From contig NZ_JAZARE010000007.1 of assembly GCF_036231905.1 (NCBI RefSeq), positions 294,225 to 358,224 on the forward strand: a stretch of 64,000 bases of DNA, in the 5' to 3' direction. The position numbers and the translations under genes are program-made. The notes under the pieces were generated by a model that saw only the letters and a program-made list of their open reading frames with translations, had not been told where the DNA came from and did not search any database. This document shows positions 43,077 through 50,267 of the stretch, in pieces (position 1 is the stretch's first letter; each line of letters opens with the position of its first letter). Source of the DNA: CAMLIZ01 sp036231905 (GTDB taxonomy: Bacteria; Pseudomonadota; Gammaproteobacteria; Burkholderiales; Burkholderiaceae_C).

Positions 43077-45140
43077 TCACGCCTTGAGGTATTCGGCCCG
43101 GCCGCCCAGCCAGCGCTGCACATGCGCTTGCGCCAGCGCCGGTTGGCGCTGCAGCAGCGCCGGCGCGGCACGGCGCGCCTGCTCCAGCAGGGCGGCGTCT
43201 TCGTTCAGGTCGGCAAAGCGCAGCAGCGGCGCGCCCGACTGGCGTGCGCCCATGAATTCACCGGGGCCGCGGATGTCGAGGTCCCGGCGCGCAATCTCGA
43301 AGCCGTCGTTGGTGTCCACCATGGCCTTCAGGCGCGCCTTGCCGGTGTCGGACAAGGGCGAGGTGTACAGCAGCACGCACACGCTGGCCACCGCGCCACG
43401 GCCCACGCGCCCGCGCAGCTGGTGCAGCTGCGACAGGCCAAAGCGCTCGGCATGCTCGATCACCATGAGGCTGGCGTTGGGCACGTCCACGCCCACCTCG
43501 ATCACGGTGGTGGCCACCAGCACCTGCATCTGCCCGCCGGCAAACTGAGCCATCACGGCGGCCTTCTCCGCCGCCGGCATGCGGCCATGCAGCAGGCCCA
43601 CGCTGTGGCCCGGCAACGCCTCGCACAGCAGCCGGTGCGTCTCCGTGGCGTTCTGCAGGTCCAGCGTCTCCGATTCCTCGATCAGCGGACACACCCAGTA
43701 GACCTGCCGGCCCTTGGCCGCTTCGTCGCGGATGCGCGCGATCACCTGCTCGCGCTTGCTGTCGGCAAACACCTTGGTCAGCACCGGCGTGCGGCCGGGC
43801 GGCAGCTCGTCGATGGTGCTCACATCCAGGTCGGCAAAGTAGGTCATCGCCAAGGTGCGCGGGATGGGCGTGGCGCTCATCATCAGCAGGTGCGGCTCCA
43901 TGCCGACCAGGCTCTTGCGCTTGAGCTGCAGGCGCTGGGCCACACCGAAGCGGTGCTGCTCGTCCACGATGGCCAAGCCCAGGCGGGCGAACTGCACGTC
44001 GTCCTGGATCACCGCATGCGTGCCCACCACCAGGGCGGCTTCGCCCGAGGCCACGCGCGCCACCATTTGCGTGCGGGCCTTGCCCTTGCGGCTGCCGGTG
44101 AGCCAGGCCACGCCGATGCCCAGCGGCTCCAGCCATTGCACCAGCTTGCGGAAATGCTGCTCGGCCAGGATCTCGGTGGGCGCCATGAGCGCGCACTGCC
44201 AGCCGGCGTCCATGGCCACCGCCGCGGCCAGCGCCGCCACCACCGTCTTGCCGGCGCCCACGTCGCCCTGCAGCAGCCGGTGCATCGGCCGGTCGCGCTG
44301 CAGGTCGGTGGCGATCTCCTCGGCCACCCGGCGCTGTGCCGCCGTCAACTGGAACGGCAATGCGGCGAGCAGGCGCTCGTGCAGGCCGCCGGACATGGTC
44401 GCCAGCGGCGGCGCGCGCAGGGCCGCGCGCTCCTGCTGGGCCTGCAGCTGCGACAGCTGTTGCGCCAGCAGCTCCTCGAACTTCAGCCGCTGCCAGGCCG
44501 GGTGCGTTTGGTCCTGCAGCGTGGCCAGCGCCACATCAGGCCGCGGGTGATGCAGGAAATGCAGTGCCTCGCGCAGGCTGGGCAGGCCCGGCGGCACGCT
44601 GGCCGGCGGCAGCAGCTCGTCCAGCGGCGCGCGCTGCAGCGCCGAGGCCACCGCCTTGCGCAGGTAGGCCTGCGGCAGCTGTGCGCTGGTGGGGTACACA
44701 GGCGTCAGCGCGTCGGCCAGCGGCGTGCCTTCGGCCACCGGCTTGCACACCGGGTGCACCATCTCGCGGCCGAAAAAACCGCCGCGCAATTCACCCCGCA
44801 CCCGCACCCGCGTGCCGGGCGCCAGCTGCTTCTGCTGCGAAGGGTAGAAATTCAGGAAGCGCAGCACCAGCTCGTCGCTGCCATCGTCCAGCCGCGCCAC
44901 CAGCTGGCGACGCGGGCGGAACTCCACCCGGCAGTCGCGCACGATGCCTTCGCATTGCACCGTCTGGCCTTCATGCGCATCGGCGATGCGCGTCAGGCGC
45001 GTCTCGTCCTCGTAGCGCATCGGCAGGTGCAGCGCGAGGTCGATGTCGCGCAGCAGGCCGAGCTTGTCCATGGCCTTCTGCGGGCCGGACTTCTCCTTCC
45101 TGGCGGGTGATTCGGCGGCGATGGCGGCGGCCTCGGGCAT
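43077..45140 (-). CDS. recG: ATP-dependent DNA helicase RecG
   Basis: A 687-residue branched-DNA helicase acting on stalled forks and Holliday junctions. N-terminal wedge (OB fold) with MRYEDETRLTRI and GTRVRVRGELRGGFFG. Helicase motif I LLQGDVGAGKTVVAALAA, motif Ia ALMAPTEILAEQH, motif II VDEQHRFGV, motif III MSATPIPRTLAMTYFADLDVSTIDELPPGR, motif VI QLRGRVGRGAVASVCVL, and the C-terminal TRG region. Full length. Divergent from queA with 50 bp between starts. Confidence 0.97.
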   Translation of the reverse strand: MPEAAAIAAESPARKEKSGPQKAMDKLGLLRDIDLALHLPMRYEDETRLTRIADAHEGQTVQCEGIVRDCRVEFRPRRQLVARLDDGSDELVLRFLNFYPSQQKQLAPGTRVRVRGELRGGFFGREMVHPVCKPVAEGTPLADALTPVYPTSAQLPQAYLRKAVASALQRAPLDELLPPASVPPGLPSLREALHFLHHPRPDVALATLQDQTHPAWQRLKFEELLAQQLSQLQAQQERAALRAPPLATMSGGLHERLLAALPFQLTAAQRRVAEEIATDLQRDRPMHRLLQGDVGAGKTVVAALAAAVAMDAGWQCALMAPTEILAEQHFRKLVQWLEPLGIGVAWLTGSRKGKARTQMVARVASGEAALVVGTHAVIQDDVQFARLGLAIVDEQHRFGVAQRLQLKRKSLVGMEPHLLMMSATPIPRTLAMTYFADLDVSTIDELPPGRTPVLTKVFADSKREQVIARIRDEAAKGRQVYWVCPLIEESETLDLQNATETHRLLCEALPGHSVGLLHGRMPAAEKAAVMAQFAGGQMQVLVATTVIEVGVDVPNASLMVIEHAERFGLSQLHQLRGRVGRGAVASVCVLLYTSPLSDTGKARLKAMVDTNDGFEIARRDLDIRGPGEFMGARQSGAPLLRFADLNEDAALLEQARRAAPALLQRQPALAQAHVQRWLGGRAEYLKA

Positions 45141-45190
45141 GAAACAATTCTGCCCTTGCCCGTTCTTCAGGCCGGTACAGCCTGCATGCC

Positions 45191-46243
45191 ATGACTGCCT
45201 ACACCCTGAGCGACTTCGATTTCGCTCTGCCGCCCGAGCTCATCGCCCAGCATCCCGCCGCCGAACGCAGCGCCTCGCGCCTGCTGGACGGCACCGGCAC
45301 GCAGCCGGTGGACCGCGTGTTCCGCGACCTGCGCTCATTGATGAACCCGGGCGACCTGCTGGTCTTCAACGACACCCGTGTGATCAAGGCCCGCCTGTTT
45401 GGCGCCAAGGACACCGGCGGCGCGGTGGAGGCGCTGGTCGAGCGCGTGCTGCCCGGCCACGAGGTGCTCGCGCACCTGCGCGCCAGCAAGTCGCCGCGCG
45501 CCGGCCAGCGCGTGCGTTTTGCGGAGGCCTTCGACGCCGAGGTGATGGGCCGCGAAGGGCCGGACGGGTCGCTCTTTCGCCTGCGCTTGCCCTCCGAGCC
45601 GCTGGCCCTGCTGGAGGCGCATGGCCATGTGCCGCTGCCGCCCTACATCGCGCATGCGGACGAGGCGGACGACGTGGCGCGTTACCAGACCGTGTTCGCC
45701 GCCCGCCCCGGCGCGGTGGCGGCGCCCACTGCGGCACTGCATTTCGACGAGGCGGTGCTGCAGGCCCTGCGCGACCGCGGGGTGCAGATGGCGCAGGTGA
45801 CGCTGCACGTGGGCGCGGGCACCTTCCAGCCGGTGCGCAGCGAGAACCTGGCCGAGCACCGCATGCACAGCGAATGGTTCGAGGTGCCCGACAGCACCGT
45901 CGACGCCGTGGCGGCAGCGCGAGAGCGCGGCGGCCGGGTGATGGCCGTGGGCACCACCACCTTGCGCGCGCTGGAGTCGGCGGCCCGCGACGGCACCCTG
46001 CGCGCCGGCGCCCGGGACACCGATCTCTTCATCACGCCGGGCTACCGCTTCAACGTGGTCGAGCGCCTGCTCACCAATTTCCACCTGCCCAAGAGCACCT
46101 TGCTGATGCTGGTGAGCGCCTTTTCGGGCTACACCCACCTGCGCGCGCTGTACGCGCATGCGATCGCGCAGCGCTACCGCTTCTTCAGCTACGGCGACGC
46201 GATGCTGCTGGACCGGCGCGAGCCGGCCGATGTCACAACCTGA
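45191..46243 (+). CDS. queA: tRNA preQ1(34) S-adenosylmethionine ribosyltransferase-isomerase
   Basis: A 350-residue QueA, which transfers the ribosyl moiety of SAM to preQ1 in tRNA to make epoxyqueuosine. Motifs: LSDFDFALPPELIAQHPAAERSASRLL, LLVFNDTRVIKARLFG, VPLPPYIAHADEADDVARYQTVFA, GAVAAPTAALHF, LHVGAGTFQPVRSENLAEHRMHSEWFEV, TLRALESAARDG, FITPGYRFNVVERLLTNFHLPKSTLLMLVSAFSG. In most proteobacteria tgt follows directly; here it is 10 kb away behind accessory genes. The last codons contain the ECF41-type promoter of the next operon. Confidence 0.97.
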   Translation: MTAYTLSDFDFALPPELIAQHPAAERSASRLLDGTGTQPVDRVFRDLRSLMNPGDLLVFNDTRVIKARLFGAKDTGGAVEALVERVLPGHEVLAHLRASKSPRAGQRVRFAEAFDAEVMGREGPDGSLFRLRLPSEPLALLEAHGHVPLPPYIAHADEADDVARYQTVFAARPGAVAAPTAALHFDEAVLQALRDRGVQMAQVTLHVGAGTFQPVRSENLAEHRMHSEWFEVPDSTVDAVAAARERGGRVMAVGTTTLRALESAARDGTLRAGARDTDLFITPGYRFNVVERLLTNFHLPKSTLLMLVSAFSGYTHLRALYAHAIAQRYRFFSYGDAMLLDRREPADVTT

Positions 46244-46257
46244 ATGGCTGCGTCGTC
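46231..46257 (+). promoter_or_regulatory. ECF41-type promoter driving the sigma operon
   Basis: TGTCACA at 46231-46237, 16-base spacer, then CGTC at 46254-46257. As I recall, the published ECF41 target motif is TGTCACA ... CGTC with about this spacing. The -35 lies in the last codons of queA, and the predicted transcript starts just before the first operon gene (46289). The 5' UTR has a CATCAG-TGCCC-CTGATG dyad (46263-46279). Confidence 0.7.
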
Positions 46258-46288
46258 ATGACATCAGTGCCCCTGATGCCATGACACC

Positions 46289-46714
46289 ATGCCCCTCCCT
46301 CCCCTTGCGCTGACCCTGCTGCGCGCCGCCCTGGCCGCGGGCCTTGCCGCCAACGGCCTGGCCATGCTGCTGGCGCCGGCCGCCTGGTACCACGCCGTGC
46401 CGGGTGTGCCTTTCACCGGGCCGCTGAACACCCATTTCGTGCGCGACATCGGCTGCGCCTACCTGGTGGCCGCCGCCGGGCTGGCCTGGCGTGCCTGGCG
46501 CGCTGACGGCGCCGCCGCGGCACTCGCCGGCGCCGCCTTCCTGCTGCTGCACGCCGGTGTGCACCTGGGCGAAACGCTCGCCGGGCTGTGCGGCTGGGCC
46601 ACGTTCTGGCGTGACGTGCCGGGCGTGGTGCTGCCCGCGCTGCTGGCGGGCGCACTGGCCTGGCCGGCGCGCCCCACTTCACTTCCATCCCCCAGGAGAT
46701 CTGCCCATGCTTGA
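46289..46714 (+). CDS. small four-helix membrane protein, unknown (ECF41 operon)
   Basis: A 141-residue protein with four hydrophobic helices (LALTLLRAALAAGLAANGLAML; LNTHFVRDIGCAYLVAAAGLAW; AALAGAAFLLLHAGVHLGETL; WRDVPGVVLPALLAGALAW) and conserved-looking His/Arg/Asp (HFVRDIG, HAGVHLGE). It resembles small DoxX/DUF4345-like membrane proteins but I cannot assign a family. First gene of a three-gene operon; its stop overlaps the next start by 8 bp, so translation is coupled. Confidence 0.7.
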   Translation: MPLPPLALTLLRAALAAGLAANGLAMLLAPAAWYHAVPGVPFTGPLNTHFVRDIGCAYLVAAAGLAWRAWRADGAAAALAGAAFLLLHAGVHLGETLAGLCGWATFWRDVPGVVLPALLAGALAWPARPTSLPSPRRSAHA

Positions 46715-47258
46715 CTGGTTGATCCGCCGCCGCCTGGCGTCCTTCGAACGCCGCTACGGTTACGACGCACGCTATGCGCACGAGCTGCTGGCCGCCAGCC
46801 GCAAGGGCTTTTTCCTCTACGCCCGCGTGAGCGCGATGGCCAACCACCGTGACGGCGTGCCGCGCGACGCCTGGTATGCCGCCAAGGTGGTCGCGGCCCG
46901 CAGGGAGGACTGCGGCCCCTGCACCCAGCTGGCGGTGGACATGGCACGCGAAGCCGGCGTCAAGGACCGGCTGCTGAGCGCCGTGCTGCGCGGCGATGTG
47001 CAGGCGCTGGATGCCGACAGCGCGCTCGCCGTGCGGTATGCCGAGGCCGCGATCGCGCACGCACCCGACCTGCCCGCGTGGCGCGACCAGGTGGTGCAGC
47101 GCTGGGGCGAGCGCGGCCTGGCGTCACTGGCGCTCACCGTCACCGCCATCCGCATGTTCCCGATGCTCAAATACGCGCTCGGCCACGGCCAAGCCTGCCA
47201 GCGAGTGCAGGTGGGCGCCGACACCGTGCAGCCCGCCGCCTTGCCCGCCCATGCCTGA
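46707..47258 (+). CDS. AhpD-like / carboxymuconolactone decarboxylase-family protein
   Basis: A 183-residue helical protein with the redox motif EDCGPCTQLAV (Cys69, Cys72) and preceding RKGFFLYARVSAMANHRDGVP. This places it in the AhpD/CMD superfamily, and the Cys-Gly-Pro-Cys form is thioredoxin-like. ECF41 sigma genes are known to neighbour COE proteins (carboxymuconolactone decarboxylase, oxidoreductase, epimerase), so this is the cognate COE-type partner. SD CCAGGAG at 46693. It overlaps the sigma gene by 8 bp (ATGCCTGA), the same coupling as with the gene before. Confidence 0.85.
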   Translation: MLDWLIRRRLASFERRYGYDARYAHELLAASRKGFFLYARVSAMANHRDGVPRDAWYAAKVVAARREDCGPCTQLAVDMAREAGVKDRLLSAVLRGDVQALDADSALAVRYAEAAIAHAPDLPAWRDQVVQRWGERGLASLALTVTAIRMFPMLKYALGHGQACQRVQVGADTVQPAALPAHA

Positions 47259-48171
47259 CGACGCAACCCCGACCCCCACCGCCGATCCGGCCTTCCTGCC
47301 GCACTACCGCTACCTGCGTGCGCTGGCCTACCGCATGCTCGGCTCGCGGGCCGAAGCCGAGGACGTGGTGCAGGACGCTTGGCTGCGCTGGCAGGCCGCC
47401 GACCGCGCCGGCGTGGAGAACGTGCGCGCCTTCCTGTCGCAGACCGTCACCCACCTCTGCCTGGACCGCCTGCAATCCGCACGCGCACGGCGCGAGCAGT
47501 ACGTCGGCGTGTGGCTGCCCGAGCCCCTGGTGGACGAGGACTTCCATCCCGGCCCGGAGGTGGCCACCGAATACGCGCAGGAAGTGTCCATGGCCTTCAT
47601 GCTCGCGCTGGAGCGCCTGAGCCCGCTGGAACGCGCGGCCTTCCTGCTGCACGACGTGTTCGACCTCGATTTCGACGAGGTGGCGCGCCGCCTGCAGCGC
47701 AGCCCCGCCTCGGTGCGCCAGCTCGCCAGCCGGGCTCGCCAGCATGTGCGTGCCGAGCATGTGCGCCGCGAGGTGGCGGCCGAAGAAGGCGAGCGCCTGC
47801 TGCGCGCCTTTGGCATGGCGCTGGCGCGTGGCGACCTGGACGCACTGGCCCGCACCTTGACCGACGATGCCGAGTTCCTCTCCGATGGCGGCGGCGTGGT
47901 GACTGCGGTGCCCAAGCCCCTGCATGGCGCCGAGCGCATCGCCAAGGCGCTGCTCGGCTTCTTCCGCCTGGCCGACTGGAGCCGCACCCGCTTCCAGGAA
48001 GTGCGCATCAACGGCCTGCATGGCTGGCTGCTGCACGACCTCAACGGCACGCCGATCCAGACCCTCGCGCTGGAGCCTGCCAGCGACGGGCGCATCGGCC
48101 GCATCTACGTGGTGCGCAATCCCCACAAGCTGCAGCACCTGAAGCCGGGTGCCGTTGCCGGGGCCGGCTGA
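47251..48171 (+). CDS. ECF sigma factor, ECF41 group (SigJ-like) with SnoaL domain
   Basis: A 306-residue sigma factor. Sigma2 YLRALAYRMLGSRAEAEDVVQDAWLRW (about 21-47); linker WLPEPLV (88-94), diagnostic for ECF41; sigma4 LSPLERAAFLLHDVFDLDFDEVARRLQRSPASVRQLASRARQHV (123-166); C-terminal SnoaL-like domain with the ECF41 DGGG motif (212-215) and NPHKL (290-294, matching the NPDKL signature). In this group the fused C-terminal domain replaces a classical anti-sigma factor and both inhibits and supports activity. No anti-sigma gene is near. It is the last gene of an operon led by a matching promoter, implying autoregulation. Confidence 0.93.
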   Translation: MPDDATPTPTADPAFLPHYRYLRALAYRMLGSRAEAEDVVQDAWLRWQAADRAGVENVRAFLSQTVTHLCLDRLQSARARREQYVGVWLPEPLVDEDFHPGPEVATEYAQEVSMAFMLALERLSPLERAAFLLHDVFDLDFDEVARRLQRSPASVRQLASRARQHVRAEHVRREVAAEEGERLLRAFGMALARGDLDALARTLTDDAEFLSDGGGVVTAVPKPLHGAERIAKALLGFFRLADWSRTRFQEVRINGLHGWLLHDLNGTPIQTLALEPASDGRIGRIYVVRNPHKLQHLKPGAVAGAG

Positions 48172-48267
48172 CACACGAACACGCCCGCCGACGACTGACC
48201 CGGCGCGCGAGGCTGCCTAAGCTGGGTGCCAGGCAATGTCGCCGCAAGCACACAAGGAGATCGCACC

Positions 48268-48345
48268 ATGGGCAAGTACTTCATCGGCTGGCTGCTTGGC
48301 GTTCCGGCCATCGTGCTGGTGCTGCTGTACTTTTTCTTCCACTGA
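48268..48345 (+). CDS. 25-residue single-helix membrane peptide
   Basis: ATG at 48268 preceded by AAGGAG (48254-48259). The peptide MGKYFIGWLLGVPAIVLVLL plus a YFFFH end is one transmembrane helix. Short proteins with the MGKYxxGWLLGVP start seem widespread in proteobacteria (from memory). Function unknown. Good SD, clean helix and position right after the sigma operon support it. Confidence 0.65.
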   Translation: MGKYFIGWLLGVPAIVLVLLYFFFH

Positions 48346-48541
48346 CACGCGCGCTGCGCGCCGGCTGGGCACGGCGCAGCGGCTTCTTACGCGCTTGGTG
48401 TGTCAAATTGTTCACGCACCTTGCGCCCAATGACGGTCACCTCATCCAAACGGACGATGGGCCCGCGTTTGTTGCATTTTGACAATGCGGCTGCGCGCTG
48501 CCTCCAGGTAGCGCCTCATCGACATCCCAGCAGAGGTGCAC

Positions 48542-50188
48542 ATGCAGAAAATCGACCGTCTTGCCCAGCGTTTTGCGGCGTTGACGCTTCCCCTGGCCCT
48601 GGCCGCATGCGGTGGTGGTGGTGGCAGCAGCCCCGCCCCGGCGCCCACGCCACCCGCGCCGCTGGCCCTGAGCATCACGGGCACGGCCGCCACCGGCGCT
48701 GCGATCGCTGGCGGCCAGGTGGACGCGAAATGCGCCACCGGCACCGCCAGCGCCACCACCGGCACCGATGGCAGCTTCACCTTGTCCGTCACCGGCGGCA
48801 GCCTGCCCTGCGTGATCAAGGTGAGCGCCGGTGCTACTGAGCTGTACTCGCTGGCTGAAGGCAGCGGCACCGAGGTGCACGCCAACGTCACCCCGCTCAC
48901 CCAGCTGGTGGCCGCGCAGGTGGCCGGGGGTGACCCGGCCGCCCTGTACGCCAGCTTCGACGCCACGGCGCAGGCCAAGGTGACGTCCACCGCCGTGGCG
49001 GACGCCATCACGCAGGTGTCCGGTGCCCTGGCCGGCACCGTGGACTTGACCGGCGTGAACCCGCTCACCGCCACCTTCGTGGTGGGCGATGCGCTCGACC
49101 AGAAACTCGACGCGCTCGGCGCTGCCCTCACCGCGGCGCAGGTGTCGCTGGCCGACGTGAGCGCCGCACTGACGGCCAACCCGGGCGCACCGGCGCCGGT
49201 GGTCACCTTGCTCAAGCCGGCTGCGGCCAGCTGCAGCAGCCTGCGCAGCGGCACCTACCGCGCGCTCAATCCCAACGAAAGCTCTGCGGAGTGGAACGCG
49301 CAGCTCATCACCGTGGATGCGGCCGCGCTGACCGTTACGGAGCACGATGGCAACGTCGTGCCGCTGACCGACAAGGGCGGCTGCCTCTTCGAGGCGGGCG
49401 GTGGTGCAATGCAGTTCATGGTGTCGCGCTCGGGCATCGCGGTCGTGCGCGACTCGTCGACGACCACTGCGGTGGAAACCGCGGTGGTGCTGCCTGAGCA
49501 GAGCATCCCGCTGGCCGACCTGGCGGGCGAGTGGAACGCGGTGCAGTACACCCGCAGCGCCACGGGCCAGCCGCTCAAGCCGGTGGGTGTCACCTTCACG
49601 CTGGATGCCACCGGCCATGTCACGGCCGGCAATGATTGCCTGGGCATGGCAGGGTGCACGCCCTGGACTTCCTTGCCTGGCGCATTGCAGGCGGCGGCGG
49701 GCGGTGGCTACACCGCCACCTCCGCCACGGCCGGCACGCTGCAGCTGTTCCCGTTCAAGACGGCCGACGGCAAGGTGTCGATGTTCATCATGCCGCCGGC
49801 CGGCTTCGGCTTCATCGTGGCGGCCAAGCAGCAGTCGTCGACCCTGCCCGAGGTGGGCGGGGTGACCCGGGTGTGGGACTTCACGATCAATGGCAGCGGC
49901 TTCGCCTCCGCGCTGAGCGAGATGGAGTTCACCGTGCTCACCAACGATGCGGCCACCCAGAGCTATACCCGCAGCCGCACCTCGGACGGCCGCATCGATG
50001 GCTTCACCATCGAGTCGCCGCGTGCCGGATTGCGCCATCGTGCGGCGGGCACCAGCCAGATCAACACCGGCGCCACCGTGTCGTTCTCGGAGATCATCGC
50101 GATGCCCTTGCCCGGCACGGGCATCACGGTGTACACCAGCGTCGCGTCGAACCAGAACTTCTTCGGCGTCTCGGTCGGCAAGCCCTGA
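48542..50188 (+). CDS. large surface lipoprotein, function unknown
   Basis: A 548-residue lipoprotein. ATG at 48542 is preferred over the GTG at 48536. Signal peptide LAQRFAALTLPLALAAC with lipobox LAAC (Cys about 23), then a GGGGGSSPAPAPTPPAP tether. The mature protein begins with a carboxypeptidase-regulatory/Ig-like strand domain (ALSITGTAATGAAIAGGQVDAKCATG, TGTDGSFTLSVTGG), then an Ala/Thr-rich middle and a beta-rich C-terminal half with LADLAGEWNAVQYTRSATG-type segments. Common architecture in Burkholderiales surface proteins; ligand unknown. Terminator follows. Confidence 0.8.
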   Translation: MQKIDRLAQRFAALTLPLALAACGGGGGSSPAPAPTPPAPLALSITGTAATGAAIAGGQVDAKCATGTASATTGTDGSFTLSVTGGSLPCVIKVSAGATELYSLAEGSGTEVHANVTPLTQLVAAQVAGGDPAALYASFDATAQAKVTSTAVADAITQVSGALAGTVDLTGVNPLTATFVVGDALDQKLDALGAALTAAQVSLADVSAALTANPGAPAPVVTLLKPAAASCSSLRSGTYRALNPNESSAEWNAQLITVDAAALTVTEHDGNVVPLTDKGGCLFEAGGGAMQFMVSRSGIAVVRDSSTTTAVETAVVLPEQSIPLADLAGEWNAVQYTRSATGQPLKPVGVTFTLDATGHVTAGNDCLGMAGCTPWTSLPGALQAAAGGGYTATSATAGTLQLFPFKTADGKVSMFIMPPAGFGFIVAAKQQSSTLPEVGGVTRVWDFTINGSGFASALSEMEFTVLTNDAATQSYTRSRTSDGRIDGFTIESPRAGLRHRAAGTSQINTGATVSFSEIIAMPLPGTGITVYTSVASNQNFFGVSVGKP

Positions 50189-50215
50189 ACGCAGGGGCTG
50201 CTTACCCGGCCAGCC

Positions 50216-50245
50216 AGGGCGGCTCCTCGAGGGGCCGCCCTTTTT
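50216..50245 (+). terminator. intrinsic terminator of the lipoprotein gene
   Basis: AGGGCGGC, loop with CCTCGAGG, GCCGCCCT then five T, 28 bases after the stop. Good rho-independent terminator. Confidence 0.9.
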
Positions 50246-50267
50246 CCATCTTGCCCAAGGCCACCCG

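Noticed and set aside
46263..46279. CATCAG/CTGATG dyad as a terminator of queA
   Set aside because: Short stem with no T-run, and it lies between the predicted sigma promoter and its first gene, so a 5' UTR element is more likely.
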